DNA of 64,000 nt from contig NZ_CP014571.1 in assembly GCF_017357425.1 (NCBI RefSeq), forward strand, positions 3,596,001 through 3,660,000, given 5' to 3'. This stretch comes from Arthrobacter sp. D5-1 (GTDB taxonomy: Bacteria > Actinomycetota > Actinomycetes > Actinomycetales > Micrococcaceae). Shown here piece by piece: positions 17,262 through 25,576 of this stretch. Position 1 is the stretch's first letter. Each line of letters begins with the position of its first letter. Made by a program: the position numbers and the translations under genes. Below the pieces are notes generated by a model. The model did no database searches and was not told the origin of the DNA. It saw only the letters and a program-made list of their open reading frames with translations.

Positions 17262-18611
17262 ATGTCTTCCACCCTCAGTCCCCGCCCGGCCCCCGCCACG
17301 GCATCGACTCTCTCCCTCCCGGCGTCCCGCGATCTCGTGGTCGATTTCATTCGCGTCGCCTGCATGTTTGCCGTGGTGGCCGTCCACCTGCTCATGATGG
17401 GCATCAGCGTGGACTCCTCCGGCATCGGGGTGGGGAATCCCCTGACGTCCTTGAGCTGGTTCGCGCAGGGTACGTGGTTCGGCCAGGTCATGCCGCTCTT
17501 CTTCGTGGTGGGCGGCTTCGCGTCGCTTACCTCGTGGCGGAGCCTGCAACGCAAAGGCGGAGACGCCGGCGACTACCTCCGGAACCGCGTGCTCCGACTG
17601 GTACGTCCCACGGTCGCCCTCTACGCCTTCCTCACCATTGCGCTGTGGAGCGCGACGGCGGCCGGCGTCCCGGGCGACCTTCTTACCGTTATCGCTGCGG
17701 GCGCCGGAGTTCAGTTGTGGTTCCTGGCTGCATACCTGATCTGCCAGGCGATGGTTCCCACCATGGCCAAGCTCCACGGCCTGGCACCGTACCGGACCGT
17801 CGCAGCGCTGGCCGCTGGCGCCGTCGTCGTTGATGTTGTTCGCTTGGGCTTGGAGCACAATCCGTGGGGTTTCGACTCAAATCCGGTCGGACTGCTGAAC
17901 ATGGTGTTCGTGTGGGGGTTGCTGCAGCAGCTTGGCTTTTTCTACGCCGATGGCTTCTTTGACCGGTTTGCCCGCTGGAAGCTGGTCCTGGCCGCGGTTG
18001 CTTGTTATGGAGCGCTGGTCCCGCTGACGGGTGCCGGCCCCTACCCCGTGGATATGCTGACCAGCCAGAACCCGCCGATGTTCCCGCTGGTGTTGGTGGG
18101 CTTGGCGCACGTTCTGCTGGTGAAGGCCGTGTATCCGATGTTGCAGTGGTGCGTACGGGTGGGCTGGGTGCAGAAGGTGATGTTCGTGGTGGGCAGCCGT
18201 GCCATGACCATCTACCTGTGGCACCTGCCGTTGATCATTGCCTTGTTCGGGATCGCGCTGGTCCTGCGGCTGCCGTTCCCTGAGCCCGCCAGCACCGAGT
18301 GGTGGCTGAGCCGTCCCCTGTTCTACGTTGCAGCGTGGGCGCTGGTGTTGCTGGTCTCTACGCCGCTGGTCCGCTTGGAACTTGCCGGCACCGCGCTGGC
18401 TCCCGGTGCTTCAAGACCGTCCATGTGGCGTATCGCTCTTGGTACTGTGCTGGCGATCATCCCGCCCTTCGTGGTGATGAGGCAGGCCCTTGATGTCACC
18501 AATGCGACGTGGGGTTTGGTTCTGTTGGTGATCGCCGTGGCACTTGTTACCGGCAAGGTCCCGGACCGGGCGTGGAAGACGCCGCGGCTGATGGGGCGGA
18601 CAGAAGCCTGA
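17262..18611 (+). CDS. Membrane acyltransferase (acyltransferase 3 family)
   Basis: A 449-residue multi-spanning protein. The family start is typical: RDLVVDFIRVACMFAVVAVHLLM, with the conserved Arg and His used by OafA-like acyl-group transferases. About ten membrane helices follow, and MTIYLWHLPLII is the characteristic late motif. Such proteins O-acylate surface sugars or other cell-wall molecules using cytoplasmic acyl donors. The start at 17262 has CCAGGAG 6 nt upstream and is preferred over the frame's earlier ATG. It stands alone, so the substrate is unknown. Confidence 0.83.
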   Translation: MSSTLSPRPAPATASTLSLPASRDLVVDFIRVACMFAVVAVHLLMMGISVDSSGIGVGNPLTSLSWFAQGTWFGQVMPLFFVVGGFASLTSWRSLQRKGGDAGDYLRNRVLRLVRPTVALYAFLTIALWSATAAGVPGDLLTVIAAGAGVQLWFLAAYLICQAMVPTMAKLHGLAPYRTVAALAAGAVVVDVVRLGLEHNPWGFDSNPVGLLNMVFVWGLLQQLGFFYADGFFDRFARWKLVLAAVACYGALVPLTGAGPYPVDMLTSQNPPMFPLVLVGLAHVLLVKAVYPMLQWCVRVGWVQKVMFVVGSRAMTIYLWHLPLIIALFGIALVLRLPFPEPASTEWWLSRPLFYVAAWALVLLVSTPLVRLELAGTALAPGASRPSMWRIALGTVLAIIPPFVVMRQALDVTNATWGLVLLVIAVALVTGKVPDRAWKTPRLMGRTEA

Positions 18612-18716
18612 CCGGCTCAATAAAGCAAGCCTTCACCAGCGGGCTCCCGCGGGGTAGATTCTGCGCTACCGCACCCGGCCACCCAATTACCGGGTCACCA
18701 CAGGGAGATGCAGGAC

Positions 18717-20258
18717 ATGCATACAAAGCACAAACCACGCATTGAAAAACGAACCTCTGCCCTTGCAGCAGGAGTGGCGACCATCGCGATTCTTGCCTTA
18801 GCAATAACTCCACCCGCGCTGGCTGCCAAAGGGACGGACAGTCAGGCCCTTCGGGACGCCGTCACTGCGGACGCAATCGTCGGCCACCTCGAAGAACTCC
18901 AAGCGATCGCTGAGGCCAATGGCGGCACGCGATCTGCCGGTACTGCGGGCCATGTGGCCTCGGCGGAGTACATCGAGGATCAGCTTGAAGCCGCAGGATT
19001 CGTGACACAGCGCCAGTACTTCGAATACCTCAAGTTCAACCTGACGGGTGAATCTTTTGAGCGCCTTACGCCAACCCCAAGGACATACACCGAGGACGAT
19101 TTTGCTGCGATGTCGTACTCCGGCTTCGGCGAGGTTACGGGGAATGTGACCCCGGTGGACATCAATCTCACAGGCGACCGTGCCTCAACCAGTGGTTGCG
19201 AGGCTATCGACTTCACCGGATTTGTAGCCGGAAGTATCGCACTCATTCAGCGTGGCACCTGTCCTTTCAACACCAAGGCCGTGAACGCCCAAGCTGCGGG
19301 GGCAGCAGGCGTGATCATCTTCAACCAGGGCGACGCCGATGATCGGCTGGGCAGGGTGGATGGAACCCTCGGCGCCCCCACAGCTGACAACCCGGAAGTG
19401 ACCGTCCCAACGGTAGGTGCAAGCTTTGCGGTCGGTGAGGAACTGGCCGGTCTCACGGGTGCTACGGTGCGCATCGTGGTTGAGGGCAATACCCAGCCGA
19501 TCGAAACCTTCAACGTCCTGGCAGATACGGCCGGGCGCGCAGACCGCACCGTGGTGGTGGGTGCGCACCTCGATTCCGTCGCTGAGGGTCCCGGCATCAA
19601 TGACAACGGCTCCGGATCCGGTGCCATCCTTGAGACGGCCTTGCAGTTTGCGGCACTTGGAATTTCTCCGGAAAACCGCGTGCGGTTTGCCTGGTGGAGC
19701 GGCGAGGAAGATGGCCTGATTGGCTCCGACTACTACGTGGCCCAACTGAGTAAGAGTGACGTCAAGAACCATGCACTCAACCTCAACTTCGACATGGTGG
19801 CTTCACCCAACCCGGTCAGGTTCGTCTACGACGGTGATGGCAAACCACTCGGAACCGCGGGGCCCAACGGTTCAGCCTTGATCGAGAAGGTGTTCCTGGA
19901 CTACTTCGCCTCTCAAGGTCTGGCTACGGAGCCCACAGAGTTCGACGGCCGCTCGGACTACTTCGGGTTCATCGAAAACGGCATTCCGGCCGGTGGCCTT
20001 TTCACTGGTGCTGAGGAGATCAAGACCGCGGAGCAGGCGGCCATTTACGGCGGCACGGCAGGCGTTGCCTACGACCCCTGCTACCACCAGGCCTGCGACG
20101 ACATCACCAACATTGACACTGCGGTCCTGGAACAGATGGCCGACGCCATTGCCCACTCCACGCTGGTCTTCGCTGAAACCCAGTCCGCGGTGAACGGCAC
20201 CGCGAAGGGCACGGGCAACCTGAAGCTCGATTTCAAGGGCAACCAGGCAGTCCGCTAG
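18717..20258 (+). CDS. Secreted M28-family aminopeptidase with PA domain
   Basis: A 513-residue exported zinc peptidase. The Sec signal is basic (HTKHKPRIEKRTSALAAG) and then hydrophobic, ending in ALAA. A protease-associated domain (about residues 130-250, with AIDFTGFVAGSIALIQRGTC) is inserted before the M28 catalytic domain. Zinc ligands are visible as GAHLDSV, INDNGSGSG, WWSGEEDGLIGSDYY, NFDMVASPN and CYHQACDD. The family removes N-terminal residues from peptides outside the cell. I chose the second ATG because GGGAG lies 9 nt before it but directly abuts the first. A hairpin follows at 20278-20323. Confidence 0.9.
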   Translation: MHTKHKPRIEKRTSALAAGVATIAILALAITPPALAAKGTDSQALRDAVTADAIVGHLEELQAIAEANGGTRSAGTAGHVASAEYIEDQLEAAGFVTQRQYFEYLKFNLTGESFERLTPTPRTYTEDDFAAMSYSGFGEVTGNVTPVDINLTGDRASTSGCEAIDFTGFVAGSIALIQRGTCPFNTKAVNAQAAGAAGVIIFNQGDADDRLGRVDGTLGAPTADNPEVTVPTVGASFAVGEELAGLTGATVRIVVEGNTQPIETFNVLADTAGRADRTVVVGAHLDSVAEGPGINDNGSGSGAILETALQFAALGISPENRVRFAWWSGEEDGLIGSDYYVAQLSKSDVKNHALNLNFDMVASPNPVRFVYDGDGKPLGTAGPNGSALIEKVFLDYFASQGLATEPTEFDGRSDYFGFIENGIPAGGLFTGAEEIKTAEQAAIYGGTAGVAYDPCYHQACDDITNIDTAVLEQMADAIAHSTLVFAETQSAVNGTAKGTGNLKLDFKGNQAVR

Positions 20259-20277
20259 TAGTTCTGTTTAAATGCGA

Positions 20278-20323
20278 CAACGGCCGCCGGGCAATCCCTC
20301 ACGGGGCTGTCCTGCGGCCGTTG
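20278..20323. terminator. Hairpin between convergent peptidase and hydrolase-like genes
   Basis: CAACGGCCGC (20278-20287) pairs perfectly with GCGGCCGTTG (20314-20323) over a 26-nt loop. It sits between two convergent stop codons and probably ends transcripts from both sides. The following T tract is poor. Confidence 0.65.
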
Positions 20324-20347
20324 GTGTCGTTGCGTTGGAGAGCAGGC

Positions 20348-21283
20348 CTATGTGTCGGAAGCAGCCTTTGCTGGAGCTGTATCCAACACACGCCGTTTCA
20401 CGTCCTGACGGGTCGTCTCTGCTTGGAATCCAGAGGCAGTGAGTCCCGCCCGCCAGTCCCCGCGACACTTCGCCAGTTCTTCGAAGCACGCCCTGATCAG
20501 TTCCTTGGGCGGGGGGATGTGGCCATCACCAGTGTCGGGTCCCCACCGGTCCATCAGCATGAAGAGGTTGTCCGAGTCACCAACAACATCAACAAATGGC
20601 AGCTGGTGCTTCTGGATATGGAACCAGTCCTTGGCGTTCTGAATAAGAGCCACTGTGTGACTGAAGCCCGCCGAATACGCCGGAATAAGGTTATGAGCCA
20701 CGCTGGCCGGTAATTCGGACATATCCTTGCCGTCCATCTCCCAGGCGTAAGTCATGTAGCGCTCCACCGCCCCAGGGTAGAAACGGGAAATGGATGTCTG
20801 CGGATTGACAGCAAGCGCCAGCGATGTTGGGAAGAACCTCGACAAAGCAAGGCTGGCGTATCCGCCGGCTGAACTGCCGAAGAACACCAGGTTGTAACCT
20901 CCGGTCTCCCTCACAATGCGTCTAACAACGTCCGCCAGGGTCTCCTGAAGGTCGGGCTGCTCTTTTGAGCCCGCATACCAAGCCAGGTTGAAGTCAGTTG
21001 ATTTGCGGAGGCTGGGATCTGAGATAAAAATGCGGTTGACAGGTAGCCCGGCGGTGACTCCTTGCCCCAGGAACCACGGGAGTCGGACGTCTTTGTCGAC
21101 CGCTCCGTGGAAGCACACCAAGGTGGTATCGGAATCGGCGGGGACGTTCAGTATCTCAAGCGGCAAGCCCTGGTGCTGGATCTCGATCAGCCCTGCAGGA
21201 ACCTCTTCAGCGGACAGGAATGAGTGAAGGTCCGGGAAGCTGGATGGCGTCGGGGTATCGACAACTAGGTTTTCAGACACCAC
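20348..21283 (-). CDS. Serine-hydrolase-like protein, copy 1 of a three-member family
   Basis: A 311-residue cytoplasmic protein with alpha/beta-hydrolase marks: VCFHGAVDKD (possible oxyanion loop), ISDPSL, a nucleophile elbow FFGSSAGGYASLAL, VNPQTSISRFYPG, and a late GDGHIPPPKELI that could supply the catalytic His. The same ordered motifs appear in the proteins at 48510-49391 and 50337-51185, so the three are paralogues. Those two sit in the polysaccharide locus. Capsule-locus XcbB/CpsF-type and Asp2-type proteins look alike in this way, which I recall but could not check. The role may be acyl transfer or hydrolysis on glycans. Sure of the family link, not of the function. Confidence 0.75.
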   Translation of the reverse strand: MVSENLVVDTPTPSSFPDLHSFLSAEEVPAGLIEIQHQGLPLEILNVPADSDTTLVCFHGAVDKDVRLPWFLGQGVTAGLPVNRIFISDPSLRKSTDFNLAWYAGSKEQPDLQETLADVVRRIVRETGGYNLVFFGSSAGGYASLALSRFFPTSLALAVNPQTSISRFYPGAVERYMTYAWEMDGKDMSELPASVAHNLIPAYSAGFSHTVALIQNAKDWFHIQKHQLPFVDVVGDSDNLFMLMDRWGPDTGDGHIPPPKELIRACFEELAKCRGDWRAGLTASGFQAETTRQDVKRRVLDTAPAKAASDT

Positions 21284-21340
21284 GGTAGTCTAGCCGCGGA
21301 GGTCGGAGACCCCAGAATCCCGGAACATGACCAGCACACC

Positions 21341-22558
21341 TCAGTAATTCCGCCGGTGCTTCAATCTGGGAATTGCGACGGCGAACACTACTGCCGCTGC
21401 GAAGCCCAGTACGCCTGTGGCCCAGATCCCTGCGGACAGCGAGATGGCGGCCGTCAGCCCGGAAAGCAGCACCGGTCCCCCGGTTCCGCCCGAGTCAGCA
21501 ATGAAGCGCCAGATGCCCAGAAAGTGGCTCCTGCCGTTGTCCGGCGAGAAGTCGGCACCCAAGGTCATAATGAGTCCTGAACTAATGCCGTTGCCGAACC
21601 CGATCAGCAGCGCGACCAAAAGCAACGGCACAAACCCGGCAGTGAACGGAATCAGGATCAAGGCCGATCCCATGATCACCGTGGACGGGATGGCCACCCA
21701 TTGCCGGCCCTTCCTGTCCATAAGCTTTCCGGCAGGGTAGAACACCAGCATGTCGATTGCGCCGGACAGGCCGAACAACAGCGAGGCATGGGTGGCATCA
21801 AGCCCCAAGTGATCCGCCCACAACGGGATCACCACCTGACGCGAGGCACGCAAGGCACTCAACAAGAGAATTCCGAACCCAACGGTCAGGAACACGCCCG
21901 CATGGGAGGCAGCGACGCTCCGCAGCGTGGACGCTGGAGGGCGAGGGGCGCCGTCGGACGTATCCGGAGCCACTAAATCCGGGATGGTGAGCGACAAAGC
22001 CGCGGCCGCCATCATGCCCGCAAAGCCCACCCAATACGCGCCGCTTATGCCCGCAAACTGCATGACGCCGGCCCCAACGAACGGTCCAATGAAGAGACCG
22101 ATCCTGGTCACGCCACCCAATGTGGACAGTGCCCGTGCGCGATAGAGAACCGGGACCGCTTCGGTGAGGAATTTCTGCCGGGCAAGGTTGAAGACGCTGG
22201 CTGACATGCCAACGAGTGTCATCGAGACCGCCAGCAGCCACAGGCCGTGCTCCATTTGCGGTGCGAAAGCCGCCGCACCCAGCGCTATTGCGCCCAAGGC
22301 ACCGGCCCCGACGATCGACCATCGTTCGCCGAACTTCTCCGTGATGATCGACGCCGGAATGTTGAAGATCCAGGAGCCCAGTCCAATCAGCGTCACTATC
22401 AGCGCGGAAACTGCCACGGACGCCCCGAGGTCACGCGCCGAGAGCGCGATGACCGGCAGGACCGCCCCTTCACCAATACAGAACAGCAACGCGGGCCCGA
22501 AGGCCGGCAAAGCAACGCTGCGAAGGCTGAACGTTTGGTTTGTCTGGGTCTTGGTCAT
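21341..22558 (-). CDS. MFS transporter
   Basis: A 405-residue major-facilitator protein with 12 predicted membrane helices. The loop 2-3 motif and central loop fit drug or metabolite efflux members (FNLARQKFLTEAVPVLYRAR; GKLMDRKGRQWVAIP). The substrate is unknown. The start is ambiguous. I chose the ATG at 22558, which has no proper ribosome site, because a -10-like TAGGAT ends only 7 nt before it, suggesting a leaderless mRNA. An alternative ATG lies at 22567 and the open frame extends to 22675. The gene is 57 nt upstream of the hydrolase-like gene on the same strand. Confidence 0.85.
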   Translation of the reverse strand: MTKTQTNQTFSLRSVALPAFGPALLFCIGEGAVLPVIALSARDLGASVAVSALIVTLIGLGSWIFNIPASIITEKFGERWSIVGAGALGAIALGAAAFAPQMEHGLWLLAVSMTLVGMSASVFNLARQKFLTEAVPVLYRARALSTLGGVTRIGLFIGPFVGAGVMQFAGISGAYWVGFAGMMAAAALSLTIPDLVAPDTSDGAPRPPASTLRSVAASHAGVFLTVGFGILLLSALRASRQVVIPLWADHLGLDATHASLLFGLSGAIDMLVFYPAGKLMDRKGRQWVAIPSTVIMGSALILIPFTAGFVPLLLVALLIGFGNGISSGLIMTLGADFSPDNGRSHFLGIWRFIADSGGTGGPVLLSGLTAAISLSAGIWATGVLGFAAAVVFAVAIPRLKHRRNY

Positions 22559-22562
22559 CCCT

Positions 22563-22585
22563 TTCATCCTAGGACTGCGATTACC
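22563..22585 (-). promoter_or_regulatory. Shared promoter-like box, copy 1 (MFS gene)
   Basis: The minus strand reads GGTAA, 3 nt, CAGTCCTAGGATGAA. Twenty of 23 positions are identical to the box at 25502-25524. TAGGAT can serve as a -10; at the MFS gene this would place the transcript start at or beside the ATG at 22558. Confidence 0.55.
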
Positions 22586-22710
22586 GAGGTCAGGGGCAGC
22601 ATTACGTTGTGCAATGCCCACCCGTGTCCCAGTGCGCTCCGCAGTCCGTTGCGGCCCCTGGGTCCGGAGCCGCAACGAACTACCTGCCGAGCGGGATTGC
22701 GCGCCGAGGA

Positions 22711-24156
22711 CTACCGGCGGTTGGCTGCTTCCTTCCGGCGGCTACCTACTGCCAAGAGGAGACCCATGAGGAGCATGGCGCCCGCCCAGAAAACGACGGT
22801 GCCGTTCAGTCCCGTAGTGGCCAGTGCGTTTGAGCTCCCGACGGCGGTAGAGGCTGCCGCCGTGATCGAGCCCTGGGTTGAACCAGCCGGAACAATCGTG
22901 GCGGCTTGGGTGCCGACACCTGCCGTATCGATACCGGTGTTACCACCGGGGACGAGTCCGCCACCAGCAGGCGGGTTCACGGTCGGAGGGTTCACCACCG
23001 GAGGCGTAACAACCGGAGGGTTCACTACCGGAGGCGTAACAACCGGAGGGTTCACTACCGGAGGCGTAACAACCGGCGGATTCACTACCGGAGGCGTAAC
23101 AACGGGTGGCGTGACAGTGCCCACCGATCCGCCGCCGACCCCCACCGAGGTGGAGCCGACGCTTACAGGAGCCGTAATCGGAACGATCACCTGGGTGCCT
23201 GAGAGGAGTCCATCATTGCCGGAAGTGGTGCTGCCACCCGTGGTACCAGCAGGAGCACTCCCACCGCTGGTTCCGGTGTTCGTAGCTGATGAGTCACCCA
23301 ACACACCGGCCGAGGTAGAGCCCACGTTCACCGGAGCCGTAATCGGCGCGACGACCTGAGTGCCAGAGCCGATGCCATACGAACCATTCGTCGAGGCACC
23401 CGACGAGGTCCCACTAGGAGCAGCTGGAGCAACAGGCGCGAACGAACCGGACGTAGCCGCAGAGTCCCCAGCTACACCCACAGCAGTGGCTCCGATGTTA
23501 ACAGGGACCGATATCGGAGCCACTACCTGAGCGCCGGATGCGATTGACTCTCCCCCCGACGTTGTTGCCTGCGCCGGCGCAGGAGCCGGTGCAGGAGCTG
23601 GAACTGATGCTGCGGGCGTGGTGGTGACTGATGAATCCCCCAAAACACCGGCCGACGTCGAACCCACGGTGATAGGCACCGTCACTGGCGCTACCACTTG
23701 GGTTCCCGAGGCGATGCCGCCGGAACCGCTGGTCCCGGCCGCCGGCGTCGAACCTGTTGCCGCTGCTGGTGCGGCAGGTGTGGCTGGGCTCGCCACAGTG
23801 GAGCCCCCCAGCAGACCCACTGACGACGAGCCCAGGTTCATGGGCACCGTGACCGGGGCGACTACTTGCGTCCCGGAGCCGATGCTGCTGGAACCATTGG
23901 TGGTGGCGGCAGGCGCGTGGCCCGAACCTCCAGCAGTTCCCGGCGCGGACGCCGTAGCTGCTGAATCCCCCAACAGTCCCAGTGATGTGGCGCCCTTGGA
24001 AATCGGCGCTGTTACTGGCGCTATGACCTGCGTTCCGGAAAGGATTCCATCCTTGCCGGAAGTGGTGTCCGCGGCATTGGCCGCGGTTGCGCTGAGGACA
24101 ATCATGCCCCCGGCAAAGCACGTGCCGATGAGGCACCTGCGTAAGGTCCTGTTCAT
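22711..24156 (-). CDS. LAxTG-anchored surface protein with six cysteine-free chaplin-like repeats
   Basis: A 481-residue exported protein. A Sec signal (to ANAAD) is followed by six repeats of about 33 residues separated by Ala/Ser/Pro/Thr linkers. Each has the form SGTQVVAPVTVPxNxGSTS followed by GVLGDS. This follows the chaplin pattern of Streptomyces (SGNxVQVPVxVPVNVCGN, then VxVIGLLNPA) with every Cys replaced. A Pro/Val tract (PPVVTPPVVNPP) leads to the sorting signal LATTG, a hydrophobic helix and a basic tail RRKEAANRR, the LAxTG form used by class E sortases. The likely role is a wall-anchored, surface-active coat. No sortase gene lies in the window. The ribosome site is AGGAGAAG. Confidence 0.85.
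   Translation of the reverse strand: MNRTLRRCLIGTCFAGGMIVLSATAANAADTTSGKDGILSGTQVIAPVTAPISKGATSLGLLGDSAATASAPGTAGGSGHAPAATTNGSSSIGSGTQVVAPVTVPMNLGSSSVGLLGGSTVASPATPAAPAAATGSTPAAGTSGSGGIASGTQVVAPVTVPITVGSTSAGVLGDSSVTTTPAASVPAPAPAPAPAQATTSGGESIASGAQVVAPISVPVNIGATAVGVAGDSAATSGSFAPVAPAAPSGTSSGASTNGSYGIGSGTQVVAPITAPVNVGSTSAGVLGDSSATNTGTSGGSAPAGTTGGSTTSGNDGLLSGTQVIVPITAPVSVGSTSVGVGGGSVGTVTPPVVTPPVVNPPVVTPPVVNPPVVTPPVVNPPVVTPPVVNPPTVNPPAGGGLVPGGNTGIDTAGVGTQAATIVPAGSTQGSITAAASTAVGSSNALATTGLNGTVVFWAGAMLLMGLLLAVGSRRKEAANRR
22985..23104. repeat. Four tandem 30-bp repeats coding the Pro/Val tract
   Basis: Units start at 22985, 23015, 23045 and 23075 and differ by one to a few bases. They encode PPVVNPPVVT on the minus strand. 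Near-identity at DNA level suggests recent slippage and probable length variation between strains. Confidence 0.85.
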
Positions 24157-24254
24157 GGTGATCTTCTCCTGAAAGTCTTGTTCCCGTAGGCGTCCGTTGA
24201 CGGATCGCCTGCATTGCCGTCGACTGCGTCTTGTTGCGCAGCGGGGCTGGGGAA

Positions 24255-25463
24255 CTAGTCAGGAGAGGAGCCGGGATCGAATGAAACCGGCTTTGGATGT
24301 TGTTCATCGCTGACCGGCTCCAGGTCAGTGAGGGAATCTGCGGGAATGATCAATGCACCGTGCAGGAATGCCGCTGCGGCGCTCGGGGGCCCGTTCTGGG
24401 AGTTACCCGAGCCGGTGCCCGCGAGTCCGGCCGGCACTGATCCGGAGCCGGCAGGGAGGTCTGCGGGTTCCGCAGGCTCCTGGGCTGACCCAACTCCGAC
24501 GGCTTGTTCTGAGCTTGCAGAACCCAGCACACGGGATATGGACAGCACCGGCGACGCCGCGGTGGCGGTACCCGGAGCATTGGCACGGGTGGCTGGCACG
24601 GTTCCTGCCGCTGCAGGTACCTTGACTTCATTTTCGGTCGCAGCCGCCCCCGGCTGTGAACTTACGACGCCGGAACCCGGCAGAGTGCCAACGCCCGGTG
24701 CCGCGTCTCCTCCCGGCGCTGCTGGAGGTGAGGTTCCCACGCCTCCAGGCAGAGGTGGCAGAACCGGCGCGGTGACCGATCCGACAGGGGGCAGACCCTT
24801 GTCAACGACGTCATCAACCACGTCGACGATCGGCTGAACAATCGGGTTGGTCACGTCGGTGACTGGTTCCAGAGCAACAGGTTTCAGCGCTTCGTTGACG
24901 GGAGGGACCATTGTCGTGACCGCGCGGTCAACGGTTCCGGTTACCGGCGCGACCACCGTGTCCACAACAGTTTCGGCGGTGTCAGCCGGAACCACAAGGT
25001 TGACGACTGGGACGTTCTCCCCAAGTGCGTCGACAGATCCCGCAACTTGCTCCACGATGGGTGTCACTACCGGAACTGGAACGGAGATTGGTTTTGCGGG
25101 CACGACCGTTTTGACCGGTGCGGGCAGCGGCACGTTGGGAAAAGGGAGGCTGACTGCAGGGGCCGTCGCCTGTGGAACCGCAGCCTTTGCAGCGGCCCCG
25201 ACGGCGTCAACAGCCGCTGTGGTCGTCGCACCTATCATCCTGGTTGCTTGGTCGGAGGTACTGCTTACCGACCCGGTCGCCGAGGGCACAGTTGAGGAGA
25301 CGGTGGACGTTACTTCACCAAGAAGTGAGCGATTATCAGCGGCTCCGGTATCGGCACTGGCGCCTGTTGCGGAGAGAGCCATCCAAAGTGCCGTTCCGGC
25401 TCCAGCGATCATGACTGAGCGGAGAATGTTGGTAGCACGCGGGAAGACGCGTGTGCCCTTCAT
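24255..25463 (-). CDS. Secreted Pro/Val/Ala-rich low-complexity protein
   Basis: A 402-residue exported protein of unknown function. The signal peptide (ATNILRSVMIAGAGTALWMAL, then GASAD) is followed by an alternating hydrophobic and Pro-rich body: PLPAPVKTVVPAKPISVPVP, VDTVVAPVTGTVDRAVTTMV, PIVQPIVDVVDDVV. The second half is Gly/Ser/Ala/Pro-rich, and there is no membrane helix or sorting signal at the end. No Cys. It lies 98 nt upstream of the chaplin-like gene on the same strand. I infer a partner in the surface layer. Start ATG has GGGGGT 6 nt upstream, and a promoter-like box lies at 25502-25524. Confidence 0.75.
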   Translation of the reverse strand: MKGTRVFPRATNILRSVMIAGAGTALWMALSATGASADTGAADNRSLLGEVTSTVSSTVPSATGSVSSTSDQATRMIGATTTAAVDAVGAAAKAAVPQATAPAVSLPFPNVPLPAPVKTVVPAKPISVPVPVVTPIVEQVAGSVDALGENVPVVNLVVPADTAETVVDTVVAPVTGTVDRAVTTMVPPVNEALKPVALEPVTDVTNPIVQPIVDVVDDVVDKGLPPVGSVTAPVLPPLPGGVGTSPPAAPGGDAAPGVGTLPGSGVVSSQPGAAATENEVKVPAAAGTVPATRANAPGTATAASPVLSISRVLGSASSEQAVGVGSAQEPAEPADLPAGSGSVPAGLAGTGSGNSQNGPPSAAAAFLHGALIIPADSLTDLEPVSDEQHPKPVSFDPGSSPD

Positions 25464-25501
25464 CTCGACACCCCCAGGTAGTCGCGAACCGAACGGTCGC
25501 C

Positions 25502-25524
25502 TTCATCCTAGGACTGGAGTTACC
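25502..25524 (-). promoter_or_regulatory. Shared promoter-like box, copy 2 (secreted-protein gene)
   Basis: Same 23-bp box as at 22563-22585 (20 identities), about 40 nt upstream of the Pro/Val-rich protein start. TGGACT lies 18 nt before TAGGAT and could be the -35. This copy would give a leader of about 35 nt with a ribosome site. Confidence 0.6.
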
Positions 25525-25576
25525 CAATAGTCCATGGTTGGGAGTCAACAAGGTGACAAATTCATAAGGAACCTTG

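Noticed and set aside
22247..23359. Plus-strand frame with GGFTTGGVTTGG repeats
   Set aside because: It is antisense to the Pro/Val repeats of the chaplin-like gene, which has a signal peptide and sorting signal.
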